A DNA stretch of 64,000 bases, taken from positions 239,895-303,894 of the forward strand of contig CALUEU010000003.1 of NCBI GenBank assembly GCA_944319735.1. Reading direction: 5' to 3'. This stretch comes from an uncultured Methanomassiliicoccus sp. GTDB lineage: Archaea > Thermoplasmatota > Thermoplasmata > Methanomassiliicoccales > Methanomassiliicoccaceae. The notes below the pieces were generated by a model, which worked only from the letters and a program-made list of their open reading frames with translations, was not told where the DNA came from and did no database searches. Positions within the stretch are counted from its first letter, which is position 1; each line of letters begins with the position of its first letter. The translations under genes were made by a program, and so were the position numbers. Positions 26,742 through 35,429 of the stretch are shown here, piece after piece.

Positions 26742-28007
26742 TCAATTTTTTAAACAGGCTAGTGGGATCACATACACGCCATCTTTTCTTTGATAAGCAT
26801 ATTCTGTACCAGTAATAACTGCTAGAAACGAAGGAGGATGTTCCCTGCTAGTATCGATTTTTCCCCGCAGTTTCTTAAGATTTTCTGCAGCGGAATCTAT
26901 TGCATATGCTCCAAGTTTAACCTCAAACGCACCCCATTTACCATTGTGGAGGTGCACTATCGCATCAGCTTCTAGACCATCACCGTCGCGATAATGATAG
27001 ACAGATCCATCGAGTGCCTGTGCATAAACTCTTATGTCTCTCACAGCCATTGATTCAAAAAGCAATCCAAAAGTACGCGGATCATATTGAAGATCTTCTG
27101 CTGAAGCATCTAGGAAATAAGCAGATATAGCAGGATCTGAAAAATGTCTTACAGCAGTTGTTCTAATGGCTGTTTTTGAACGCAGGTTAGGACACCAAGC
27201 AGGAAGATCATCTAGCACATGTATTTTCTCTAGTGCTGAAATGTAATCAGACACTGTATTGCGATGGATAGCCGCATTTGTGAGTTTCGAGACATCTTCA
27301 CTCACGCTGCTATTGTTTACTGGAGAAGACACACCTCTTGAGAGGGACCTGAGAATCAATGTAGCCTTGGTACTGTCTCGTTGTCTTCCGTCTACTGTGC
27401 TGATGTCTGATTCAGTAATGGCTGTGCAATATCCAGATATCTGTCTGCGTACCTGTTCTCTGCTTTTGCCGATTGATGCAGGCCAACCACCACGAACTAT
27501 CATTTCTGCTAAATTGCTATAATCAAGATTCGAACATCCAGCGATGTCTGGATGATTATTGAAAAGTTCACCAATGCTGACTTCGCCAGTAGAAAATCCC
27601 TGCTCGTAAAGACTCATCGTTCTCATTTTCAAGCGTCCAATGCGTCCTGCACCAGAATGCCTGATGGCAGCATTATCAACTGTTGTTGACCCAGTCATGA
27701 TGAATAAACCAGGCTCATTACGCTGATCAACCTCAAAACGCACAGCATCCCAGAGCCTAGGAATCTCTTGCCACTCATCTATTAATCTAGGATTATCACC
27801 TTTCAGCAACAGGGATATTTTTTGGTCTGCTATTTGGAGATAATTCTGAAGAGTATCTTCATTTTGTAGATCAAGTATACTTTTGGCGTACTGCCTGCCA
27901 GTAGTGGTTTTTCCACACCACTTAGGTCCGACGATTAAGACTGCACCTATTGAATCTAAATGATCTTTCAATTCCTGATCGATAAGTCTTGGCAGGTATT
28001 CAGACAT
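26742..28007 (-). CDS. AAA ATPase with DUF4143 domain
   Basis: A 421-residue protein. The N-terminal AAA_14 domain has Walker A GPKWCGKTT (about 27-35) and LIDEWQEIPRLWD as Walker B, with FIMTGSTT as sensor 1. The C-terminal DUF4143 domain contains GLLFESMAVRDIRVYA and a nuclease-like segment (HLHNGKWGAFEVKLG), which resembles the PD-(D/E)xK core by its E-x-K. These ATPases are very common in methanogens and gut bacteria, often as many paralogues, and their role is unknown; a mobile or defence-linked role has been suggested. A 24-bp tandem repeat lies just upstream. Confidence 0.85.
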   Translation of the reverse strand: MSEYLPRLIDQELKDHLDSIGAVLIVGPKWCGKTTTGRQYAKSILDLQNEDTLQNYLQIADQKISLLLKGDNPRLIDEWQEIPRLWDAVRFEVDQRNEPGLFIMTGSTTVDNAAIRHSGAGRIGRLKMRTMSLYEQGFSTGEVSIGELFNNHPDIAGCSNLDYSNLAEMIVRGGWPASIGKSREQVRRQISGYCTAITESDISTVDGRQRDSTKATLILRSLSRGVSSPVNNSSVSEDVSKLTNAAIHRNTVSDYISALEKIHVLDDLPAWCPNLRSKTAIRTTAVRHFSDPAISAYFLDASAEDLQYDPRTFGLLFESMAVRDIRVYAQALDGSVYHYRDGDGLEADAIVHLHNGKWGAFEVKLGAYAIDSAAENLKKLRGKIDTSREHPPSFLAVITGTEYAYQRKDGVYVIPLACLKN

Positions 28008-28046
28008 TAGTTATCAATTACCTAATGAGTTGCAAGATATTAAACT

Positions 28047-28110
28047 CATTGTGCAAGTTGAGGTACATTTCATTGTGCAAGTTGAGGTACATTTCATTGT
28101 GCAAGTTGAG
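28047..28110. repeat. 24-bp tandem repeat upstream of the DUF4143 ATPase
   Basis: The unit CATTGTGCAAGTTGAGGTACATTT occupies 28047-28070 and 28071-28094 identically, and a third copy is cut after 16 bases (28095-28110). It begins about 40 bases upstream of the ATPase start (minus strand). The rest of 28008-28307 shows an ATAAAAG element at about 28135 and no gene. The repeats could be operator iterons or a slippage product. Confidence 0.65.
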
Positions 28111-28307
28111 GAGTTATCAATGCACCATATACGTTATAAAAGCCTTTTTTTAATCTGTGTATGTTGTTAAAGGCTCACAACATGCTCTCTAATGCTGATT
28201 AATCAGAATATTACAGTTATGCATTAAGAATCGCGCCTACACTAACGCTATCTCATTTTGTAAGAGCTGTTTACCGCTAAGGCTCAGTTACTGCTTTTAA
28301 CTAATCT

Positions 28308-29117
28308 TTAGAATCTATGGGCATTAGATGCCCTGAATCTCTTTGGCAGAACGTATATTTCTCCGTCTGGATCCGTGCCTACCCTTGCATCAACTTCGTA
28401 GACCTCTTCTATGAGCTCTTCAGTAATCACATCCTTAGGATCTCCGATAGTCTTGATTTCTCCTTTTTTCATGATTATGCACAAATCGCAGTAACGCGCC
28501 ATGAGACTAATGTCGTGTTCTGCTACCAGAATGGTCATGTCTGTTTTTACCATAGCCTGCAGATATTCCATGACTTCCAGTTTGTATTTCATGTCTAAGT
28601 GGCTTGTAGGCTCATCAACCAGCATTAATCTGGGAGACTGAACATAGGCTTTGGCGATCATTGCACGCTGATACTCTCCGCTGCTTAACATTGAGAGCTG
28701 TTTATCTTTTAGATGATCCAAACCGAATCGTTTCATTGCATCCATTGCGACGTCTTCATCATCGTCGCTTTCCCACCAGATACTGTCGACGTAAGGATGT
28801 CTTCCCAGCATCACCAGATCCATTACAGACATGCCGAAAGTTCCTCTGCTCTCTGCAGGCACGTTGGCTACAAGTTTTGCAAGAGCTGAAGCTTTTTTTC
28901 CTTTAGTGCTCTCACCGTCAATGAAGATCTCTCCCGATGTAGGCTCGTGAATCTTGCAGATGCATTTCATCATCGTGGACTTTCCGCAGCCGTTCGGCCC
29001 GATAAGACCGACCATCTGCCCGCTGCCTATTTTGTAATTAACACCTTTCAGGGCTTCAAAGTCGCCGTAGCACTTTTTCAAGTTTTTAACTTCTAAAAGA
29101 GGAACATCATCCATCAT
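28308..29117 (-). CDS. ABC importer A, ATP-binding subunit (FecE/BtuD type)
   Basis: A 269-residue ATPase with Walker A GPNGCGKS, LSSGEYQRAMIA as signature, VDEPTSHLD as Walker B and the switch histidine in VAEHDISLMARYC. It powers uptake of a siderophore, haem or corrinoid by the permease encoded just before it. I chose the ATG at 29117, which has GGAGGG five bases upstream; the frame extends further but into the permease gene. It is very close in sequence to the ATPase of importer C (about 60 kb), including the C-terminal extension EVDARVGTDPDGEIYVLPKR, so the two importers are recent relatives. Confidence 0.92.
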   Translation of the reverse strand: MMDDVPLLEVKNLKKCYGDFEALKGVNYKIGSGQMVGLIGPNGCGKSTMMKCICKIHEPTSGEIFIDGESTKGKKASALAKLVANVPAESRGTFGMSVMDLVMLGRHPYVDSIWWESDDDEDVAMDAMKRFGLDHLKDKQLSMLSSGEYQRAMIAKAYVQSPRLMLVDEPTSHLDMKYKLEVMEYLQAMVKTDMTILVAEHDISLMARYCDLCIIMKKGEIKTIGDPKDVITEELIEEVYEVDARVGTDPDGEIYVLPKRFRASNAHRF

Positions 29118-31944
29118 AGTTCCCTCCTTTTTTGATAAGCATGTAAGCAAACACTGGAGTGCCGATTATGGCTGTTATAGCTCCTACGGGTAATTCAAGG
29201 GGCATGAGAGCCATTCTTGCAATGATGTCTGAGGAAAGCATCAGCATTGCACCCAGAATGATACTGGCTGGCATAACCAGACGATTGTCTCCACCCATCA
29301 GCAGACGGCAGGCATGAGGCACTACCAGACCAACGAATCCGATTATTCCTACAAAGGCAACGCAGATGGCAGTCAGAACTGAGGCAATTATAAGCATTAT
29401 TCTATTGAATGTTCTCACATTGAGACCCATCTGTTTGGCCTGCTCTTCTCCCAATACTACTAAATTAAATTCTCTGGCCCACAGCAGTGAGATTAGAGAA
29501 ATTCCCATTGCCGGAATGAAGATCAGCCAGGCATTCTCCCAGCTTACATTTGAGAAGCTGCCGAACAGCCAGTACATCACGTCCTGCAACTTGTTGCCTG
29601 CCAGGGAAACAAAGATTGTCTGTATCGAAGAGAATGCAAATCCAACGATCACACCGCCTAGGATGTAATTTACCGAGTTTCCTCCCGACTTCTCGGCGAT
29701 GAACATTGTGGCTGCAAAAGCCAGAAGACCACCGGCAATAGCTGCTACCGGTATGATGTAATTGGAATCAGGAGAAAGGAATGGCAGTGTTATGTTAAAT
29801 GCCATCGCAGCTACGGCAATGCAGCCGGCTCCGGAAGACACACCAGTGATATATGGATCAACGAGAGGGTTTCTGATGATGGCCTGATACATGCAGCCGG
29901 CTATCGACAATCCGACCCCTACTGCTATAGCACCGATCGCCCTTGGCAGCCTGGCATTGTAAATGTAAAGTTCCATCGTGTTCAGCGGATCTCCGTTCAG
30001 AGTCTTCTGGATTGATGATACTAATGAAGCAGCAGCATCGCTTATGGGCATGATTCCGCCGGAAGAAATTGAAAGCGAGATGAAGAACGCTATGACGGAC
30101 ATCACTGTGCCGAAAACAGCTATGTAAACGAACCTCCTCTTTTTCCTCTTCACTTCACTCAGGCCGCTGTCGTCGCGGTATTTTAAGAGATAAATCAAAA
30201 CAACAATCATGGCGATTATGAGTGCAAATGTCAGATACCAGGACCAGTGGTTGAAGCCATATGTCGGAGAATCATCATTTTTAGTTGGCGGTAGAGTACC
30301 GGAAGCATCAATGCAATAGATGAATCCCCCGTCATTTGCAACATAGACCTTTCCTTCGAGGACTGTCGGCTGCACCATTGAAAATGAAGTTTTAGTATAT
30401 GGTTCAACAACAACTTCCTGAACGATCTTGCCGGAAGCTGCACTTATCGACACCAATGATCCGCCTGCAGAATATTCCATTGCGTAAATTATTCCGCCGG
30501 CTTCAGTCATATCTCCCTTAATGTAATTGACATATTCGCTTTTCCAGATTTCATTCCCATCCCAGTCAAGCTTGTAAATGTTAAAATCATGATAAAATAT
30601 GAAACCGTCTTCCTGCATTACAGGATTACTTGTAACATAATCACGCTTCCAAATCTCTTTTCCTGTCAGAGGGTCAAGCATGAGCATATATCCATTTGTC
30701 TTGGACATTTCTCCGTCACTGCAGCACACAATTATGTTTTCAGGTGCAATTGAGATGCTGTCTACTGACCCGGGATTTCTTTTGCCTTCAGGCATGTAAT
30801 TAATTACTTCTTTATTCCAAATGAGGCCGCCCGTGTTGGCATTTATTGCATATATGTAACCTTCATAGTTTCCAATATAAAGGATGCGTTCTCCGTTGAT
30901 GGTAGCAAAAGTAGGTTTGACATAGTAGATGCAGCCGTTGGTTGGGTAAGTCCAGATGGCTTCAGCCTTTTCTTTTGTTACAGAATAGCAGTAAACTTTG
31001 CCGTCTGATGAACCGAAATACAATGCTCCGGAATCATACGCAGGAGTTGAGGGACCGGAACGGAATATTCTTCCTGTCCAGTCAATATTTCCATTTTCAT
31101 CTCTCGGAGGGTCGAAAGGAACATTTTCAGTCCAGTACAGTTCACCAGTGAATCTGTTCAAGCAGTAAAAATTTTCATTGCTTGCGCAGACGATTATCAT
31201 GTCGCCGATAATCAAAGGAGTTGTAAGCTCGTCTCCGCTTCCTATGTCGTAACTGTACTTCCAAATCTCTTCTCCGCTGTCTTTATTCAGGCAGTGAATC
31301 GTAGGATCACTTTTTGGAGTTTTATTTCCTGAAGATATGAAATAGATATAATCATCAGCGCTTACAATGCCTGAATCAATGAAGCCGTTGTTTGTCGGGA
31401 AATACCAGTTTGGAGGAGTTGTCAGATTCTCGGGGCCATAAGAATCAGAGATGTTTTCTGATGAAGAAGATCCTCCGATTGTTGTCCATGCTTCCGGATG
31501 CTGAGGTGTCGCTACCGGGCATATGACTTCATCTGCATCTGGATAAAATCCCCAGGCGAAAGTTTTTCCATCATACTGGGAAGAGGCTGTGATCTTATTA
31601 TCATATTTCCAATTCCCGTCTTCATTTAAAGTGTAAAGTTTCCATGAGGTGGAAACGCTGTTTCCCGAACTGCCTTTAATCACTGTGTTTGAAAACTCAT
31701 TTATTCCTGTCACAGAACTGTTAGCATTGATGCTTATGCTCGCTGCAGCCATAGATGCCTTGGTAACGTCTAAGTAAGATCCTTCAGACATGGCATCTAT
31801 CCACTGCGTCTCACCGTTGCCGTAGTCTATGAGAATCTGCGATGTGTTTTCATCGGATGCGCTCGCACTGTCTATCGATGGAACGATCGCTACAGAAATC
31901 ATCACTGCTACGATCAGAACCGACAAAATCCGCCGGCTATTCAA
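29107..31944 (-). CDS. Beta-propeller fused to a FecCD-type permease (importer A)
   Basis: A 945-residue fusion. Residues 1-30 are a signal peptide; about 35-150 a DUF4430-like domain (ILIDYGNGETQWID; WKLYTLNEDGNWKY); about 180-555 a PQQ-type beta-propeller with repeats such as IHCLNKDSGEEIWKYSY and YCLNRFTGELYWTE; about 565-590 a first membrane helix; about 610-945 a FecCD permease with ARLPRAIGAIAVGVGLSIAGCMYQAIIRNPLVDPYI and FVGLVVPHACR. The propeller must face outwards and the permease spans the membrane. It overlaps the binding-protein gene by four bases and the ATPase gene by 11. In importer C the same two parts are separate genes, so the fusion looks real. Fused propellers are not usual for this permease family. 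Confidence 0.9.
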   Translation of the reverse strand: MNSRRILSVLIVAVMISVAIVPSIDSASASDENTSQILIDYGNGETQWIDAMSEGSYLDVTKASMAAASISINANSSVTGINEFSNTVIKGSSGNSVSTSWKLYTLNEDGNWKYDNKITASSQYDGKTFAWGFYPDADEVICPVATPQHPEAWTTIGGSSSSENISDSYGPENLTTPPNWYFPTNNGFIDSGIVSADDYIYFISSGNKTPKSDPTIHCLNKDSGEEIWKYSYDIGSGDELTTPLIIGDMIIVCASNENFYCLNRFTGELYWTENVPFDPPRDENGNIDWTGRIFRSGPSTPAYDSGALYFGSSDGKVYCYSVTKEKAEAIWTYPTNGCIYYVKPTFATINGERILYIGNYEGYIYAINANTGGLIWNKEVINYMPEGKRNPGSVDSISIAPENIIVCCSDGEMSKTNGYMLMLDPLTGKEIWKRDYVTSNPVMQEDGFIFYHDFNIYKLDWDGNEIWKSEYVNYIKGDMTEAGGIIYAMEYSAGGSLVSISAASGKIVQEVVVEPYTKTSFSMVQPTVLEGKVYVANDGGFIYCIDASGTLPPTKNDDSPTYGFNHWSWYLTFALIIAMIVVLIYLLKYRDDSGLSEVKRKKRRFVYIAVFGTVMSVIAFFISLSISSGGIMPISDAAASLVSSIQKTLNGDPLNTMELYIYNARLPRAIGAIAVGVGLSIAGCMYQAIIRNPLVDPYITGVSSGAGCIAVAAMAFNITLPFLSPDSNYIIPVAAIAGGLLAFAATMFIAEKSGGNSVNYILGGVIVGFAFSSIQTIFVSLAGNKLQDVMYWLFGSFSNVSWENAWLIFIPAMGISLISLLWAREFNLVVLGEEQAKQMGLNVRTFNRIMLIIASVLTAICVAFVGIIGFVGLVVPHACRLLMGGDNRLVMPASIILGAMLMLSSDIIARMALMPLELPVGAITAIIGTPVFAYMLIKKGGNYDG

Positions 31945-33323
31945 AGGAACACCTCATTTTGATATTTCAGATACAGTTTGTAGTCGTCACCGAAGAATTT
32001 AGGGACTACGTCCTGTGGATTTTTCTTAAGAAATTGGTCTGGGTGAGTGATTTTTGCCATCAGTTCAGTGGCTTCTCCCAGCCTCGGGCCGGATCTTGAA
32101 AGAAGATCTCCCGCTTTGCCGCTGAAAATGTAGATTTCTCCGTTTTTATAAGCCGGAGTGTCTTTCCAGATGTCATTGAGCCCCCTGATGATCCTGTCAT
32201 ACTCTTCCTGAGTTCCGACATATGTTTCGGAAATGAGGATTATGACTTCAGGCTGCTTGGAATGCATGGCTTCAATCCCTACCTGCACCCAGGTCTGGCT
32301 CTGATCGTCGAAAACATTCTTTCCTCCGACCATAGAGACTATGTCAGAAATGTAAGTTGATTTTCCTGATGTGTAAGGAGCATTGTTGGTCGACAAGCTG
32401 ATGAATATCTTTTTGTCAGGCTCGTTTCCCACAATGCCCGTGATAGTATCTACTGTGGTATTGATGGAATTGATTATCTTGTTTCCAGTTTCGCTGTATC
32501 CCAGGGCTGAAGACACGATCCACATGTTGTTGTAGACCATGTCCATTCCCGTGGTGTCGTAAAGCACTACACAATTAATGCCAGACTTTCTCAGTTTGTC
32601 GGCCATATGAGTATGTGAACCTACTCCCTTATCGCAGAACACAAGGTCCGGTGCCAACCCGACTATTTTTTCGTAGTTCGGATCAGTATAACCGCCGATG
32701 ACCTCGATTTCTCCGCTGTTCTGCTTGTCTACGATCTCGTCAGGGTAATTGCTGTACAGATCGGTTCCTACAAGCAGTTCCGCTCCTCCTGCCGCGACGA
32801 TCATTTCTGTGATTGTCGGCGAGAGGCTTACAATTCTCAGCTGGTTTCCTGTGGCTGCGGAAGCTCCGTTTTTGCCGTAGCCGTAGTATTCAAAGCCGGT
32901 GGCGTCTACGCCGGGAATCAGGTCTTCTGAATCTGAGGATCTGGCCCATGCTAGAAGTGTGTAGTCTGCAACATCTACTTCCAGCGGCGATTTTTCAACT
33001 TTGACCCACTGTTTTTCCTGCAGTGCGTAGAGAGTCCAGGGTTTATCGGGCAGCGATTCCTGTCCGTCTATTGAAATGACTTTGTCGCCGCTGATGATAA
33101 GCTCGTAATCATTGACGCTGCACGCTTCCTCTAAAAGTTCTATGCCGTTCATTCCATCCTGCAGGGGAGTCTCTGTCCAATTAATGTCCCAGTAACCAAA
33201 GTCGATGACTAATCCTTCCCTATCATCTTCAGCCATTGATGTCGTGCCGATGAACGGCAGAGCAGCGACGATCAGAACGGCAATGACAACGGATGCAGTC
33301 AGCTTGACTTTGGTAGGTTCCAT
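31941..33323 (-). CDS. Importer A substrate-binding protein, DUF4430 plus BtuF-like
   Basis: A 460-residue exported protein. After a signal peptide (about 1-30) comes a DUF4430/transcobalamin-C-like domain (about 36-160; LVIDFGYWDINWTET, WTLYALQEKQWVKV), then a BtuF/FecB-type binding domain (about 170-440) with IVSLSPTITEMIVAAGG, DLYSNYPDEI, VIGGYTDPNYEKIVGLAPDLVF and a C-terminal RPGPRLGEA-like SGPRLGEATELM. It captures the ligand and hands it to the permease. DUF4430 is related to the C-terminal domain of cobalamin carriers, which favours a corrinoid ligand (inference). It is closely similar over its full length to the protein at 55334-56719. Confidence 0.9.
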   Translation of the reverse strand: MEPTKVKLTASVVIAVLIVAALPFIGTTSMAEDDREGLVIDFGYWDINWTETPLQDGMNGIELLEEACSVNDYELIISGDKVISIDGQESLPDKPWTLYALQEKQWVKVEKSPLEVDVADYTLLAWARSSDSEDLIPGVDATGFEYYGYGKNGASAATGNQLRIVSLSPTITEMIVAAGGAELLVGTDLYSNYPDEIVDKQNSGEIEVIGGYTDPNYEKIVGLAPDLVFCDKGVGSHTHMADKLRKSGINCVVLYDTTGMDMVYNNMWIVSSALGYSETGNKIINSINTTVDTITGIVGNEPDKKIFISLSTNNAPYTSGKSTYISDIVSMVGGKNVFDDQSQTWVQVGIEAMHSKQPEVIILISETYVGTQEEYDRIIRGLNDIWKDTPAYKNGEIYIFSGKAGDLLSRSGPRLGEATELMAKITHPDQFLKKNPQDVVPKFFGDDYKLYLKYQNEVFL

Positions 33324-33354
33324 ATCAGCACCCTCTCGTCAAGACTGTTGATGA

Positions 33355-33404
33355 TATCGGATGCCTCAAATCTCCGCAGAGCAGATGCACTCTCTGCGCC
33401 TCAA
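33355..33404 (-). promoter_or_regulatory. Leader of importer A: CATCCGATA box and hairpin
   Basis: On the minus strand the leader holds CATCCGATA (33363-33355), about 32 bases before the start codon. Just upstream is a seven-base stem, CGCAGAG (33375-33381) with CTCTGCG (33392-33398), flanked on both sides by the direct repeat GCCTCAAA (33363-33370 and 33397-33404). The arrangement suggests an operator or a structured leader. Confidence 0.35.
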
Positions 33405-33688
33405 AATTGTGTATTGTATTATCATAACGGAATTTTTGAGACATTCCCGGATCCCTCGCCACCGTCTCTGGGATGCCTTACTGTTTTAAAAGAGTATCCT
33501 CGATTTGTAACTATATCGCTGATATCCGGAAAAATTGGGAAATATCATCCAACGAACGTCTGTGCAACAGCCAATTCTGAAATATGTGGATGATGTGGAT
33601 GCAGCGCTTCTCCTCAACCCTCATAAAAAATGTAAAAACGCTCTTGAGTTAGCGGGATTCATCTTTCTTCCTATTTTGGTCATTTGCT

Positions 33689-33806
33689 TATAAATACTAC
33701 TCTAATTGATATTGGATGCAATCTCCAATAGGAGGGGATAACAGACACAGAAAAATCACAAAAATCCAAACGGAGAAGGGTGGAGAGTTAGGAGCTCTCC
33801 GCCCTT
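33689..33806 (+). promoter_or_regulatory. Promoter, orphan ribosome site and strong hairpin
   Basis: TATAAATAC (33689-33697) is a strong archaeal TATA box. AGGAGGGG follows at 33730-33737 but no start codon is close behind it. A 12-base stem then forms between 33776-33787 and 33795-33806 around a seven-base loop, including one G-T pair. This could be a short regulatory RNA ending in the hairpin, or the remains of a leader. Confidence 0.4.
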
Positions 33807-33841
33807 TAACACCCTGCCGCCAACAATAACATCTACGGTGG

Positions 33842-33867
33842 CATGATGAATTTAATTATTCATCATG
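33842..33867. promoter_or_regulatory. Perfect 10-bp inverted repeat beside a TATA box
   Basis: CATGATGAAT and ATTCATCATG are separated by TTAATT. The second arm ends eight bases before TATAAATAC (33875-33883), so a bound dimer would touch the TBP/TFB site. Probable operator for the following surface-protein transcript. Confidence 0.5.
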
Positions 33868-33874
33868 AATGTTA

Positions 33875-33958
33875 TATAAATACGTTTGGACAGGCTGATT
33901 TTCTAGTCTATTGAACTCTGATGGTGATTAGGAGGGGCATATGATTGGATACATCTGA
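33875..33958 (+). promoter_or_regulatory. Second promoter with ribosome site and five-codon ORF
   Basis: TATAAATAC (33875-33883) is followed by AGGAGGGG at 33930-33937 and, four bases later, ATG at 33941 opening a five-codon frame (MIGYI, stop 33956-33958). A GATACATC(T)GATA box overlaps the small frame. The module resembles the one at 33689. The true downstream gene is the surface protein at 34308, so this would be a leader of about 400 bases with a possible leader peptide. Confidence 0.35.
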
Positions 33959-34228
33959 TACAGCATTGATTCCTAGCAGGACAATAAATCTGAATGGGTT
34001 CATTTATTACATGAACGCCAGCATGCAATCAATCAAATGTGTTTATGTGTCTGGTCATCGTGTAAATGATCTGAATGTTATATTTTGATCATTTAATGCA
34101 ACCTTCGTTTCAGTTTTTTGTTTTGTTGGAACAGATTTTCACCTCATTGATTGTCAGTCAACCTGAGCAAGTCAAGAGTGATTGAAAGTCTGATCAAAAC
34201 GTCAACATGACATGAAAACTGGCCTCAT

Positions 34229-34278
34229 CCAGATTTCTAAAATCTGGCGGGGCGGCTGTAAACGTCAAAGTTTGCAGC
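34229..34278 (+). promoter_or_regulatory. Two adjacent hairpins in the leader of the 34.3-kb gene
   Basis: CCAGATTT (34229-34236) pairs with AAATCTGG (34240-34247) around a three-base loop, and GCTGTAAAC (34255-34263) pairs with GTTTGCAGC (34270-34278) including one G-T pair. They sit 30 bases before the start codon. No poly-T follows, so a regulatory leader is more likely than a terminator. Confidence 0.45.
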
Positions 34279-34307
34279 GATGGTGAAATAATATGGAGAT
34301 GAATATT

Positions 34308-35348
34308 ATGTTAAATATCAATAAAAAATTAATAAGTGCATTAACTCTGGTTGTGGCCGTTGTAATGGTTGCATCACCCTTGGCATTCATGGGTGGATCA
34401 GACAATGCAGATGCTCCTGTTTTAGGAGCGGCAAGTACTGCGAACGGAACGTATACGATTTTTGTGAATGACGGGACATCCGCTGGCTGGCAAAGTCAGG
34501 TAGTAAATGCATATGACGGAGCTCAGGCTGTTCAGGCAACAAGTTTCTGGACTAGCAATGCTGGAGTCATGGCCGCTCGTACTGTAACAGAATATGGTTA
34601 TGAGAATCTCAACACCTCATATGGGGACATAACAACATTTATGGGTAAAACTGAAGATGCCAATAATGTATGGAATGTATATGTTCTAATTGGAAACAAT
34701 TGGGTAATTGGACAAGATGCTATTGGATATTATAAATGCTTCAGTGATTATAGTGCTGATTGGCAGACTGCCAATATTGCATTAGAATATGGTGCTGATG
34801 CGACAGCAATTCCATCTTCATTAGATGATTACATATCCGACGCTTTAATTGATGCCTCAGCCATCACATCAGTTAGTGGAGAATCATTTGCTGTTCAATT
34901 CTATCTTAAGAACAAAATGTCAGATATTCCATCAGTTTCTGGACAGATCTATGATGTAAATGGAAATTTAGTAACTGCAACAGCTCTTACAAACGGAGTG
35001 ACTGTCAAAGGTTATGGTTCTGATGCATATTTAGCCCTCAAAAATGCGCTGAATGTATCTGGTGCATCTGATGATAATGTAGTAGGTTCTGAAACAATTC
35101 CTTCTAGCTACAGCTGGATAACCACAATATTTGGAATGGGAACCGTTCAGACTCAGGGTCAAGACACACCATCTGATTGGACTGATGATATCTATGCATA
35201 TTGGAACCAGTATAATGGTCTATATTCTGAAACTGAAACCAGTTCTAATGTTTTAAGTCCATTTACACTCGGTGCATACAGCCCATTAACATCTGCTCCA
35301 GCTACACAGGCTGTTTTCTCAATGGTCTATGCTGAAGGAGGAATGTGA
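34308..35348 (+). CDS. Secreted DUF4430-like surface protein
   Basis: A 346-residue protein when started at the ATG at 34308, which has GGAG at a good spacing; ATG codons at 34293 and 34299 are alternatives. A signal peptide (LISALTLVVAVVMVASPLAFMGG) is followed by two beta-rich domains. The first (about 50-165) resembles DUF4430 (YTIFVNDG, WNVYVLIGNNWVI). The second (about 225-345) contains VKGYGSDAYLAL, WITTIFGMG, YAYWNQYNG and FTLGAYS, a pattern shared with the 921-residue and 316-residue proteins of this region. No membrane anchor is seen at the C terminus, so it is released or held by partners. An intrinsic terminator follows. Confidence 0.8.
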   Translation: MLNINKKLISALTLVVAVVMVASPLAFMGGSDNADAPVLGAASTANGTYTIFVNDGTSAGWQSQVVNAYDGAQAVQATSFWTSNAGVMAARTVTEYGYENLNTSYGDITTFMGKTEDANNVWNVYVLIGNNWVIGQDAIGYYKCFSDYSADWQTANIALEYGADATAIPSSLDDYISDALIDASAITSVSGESFAVQFYLKNKMSDIPSVSGQIYDVNGNLVTATALTNGVTVKGYGSDAYLALKNALNVSGASDDNVVGSETIPSSYSWITTIFGMGTVQTQGQDTPSDWTDDIYAYWNQYNGLYSETETSSNVLSPFTLGAYSPLTSAPATQAVFSMVYAEGGM

Positions 35349-35363
35349 TCTTAAATAAACCCT

Positions 35364-35390
35364 AAAGGGGATCAATTCCCCTTTTTTATT
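35364..35390 (+). terminator. Intrinsic terminator between surface-protein genes
   Basis: AAAGGGGA (35364-35371) pairs with TCCCCTTT (35377-35384) around a five-base loop and is followed by a T-rich run. It separates the 346-residue protein gene from the giant BspA gene, whose ribosome site begins only about 10 bases later, so some readthrough may be intended. Confidence 0.7.
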
Positions 35391-35429
35391 TTGTTATGTG
35401 GAGGGGAGAGCATCATTAAAAAGCATATT

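Noticed and set aside
28047..28110. CRISPR array
   Set aside because: The 24-base units are directly abutting with no spacers, and no cas gene is in the window.
34213..34228. Possible cobalamin riboswitch B12-box (ACATGAAAACTGGCC) in the leader of the surface protein gene
   Set aside because: It matches the consensus only with an inserted base and several mismatches, the partner elements are not visible, and such riboswitches are rare in archaea.
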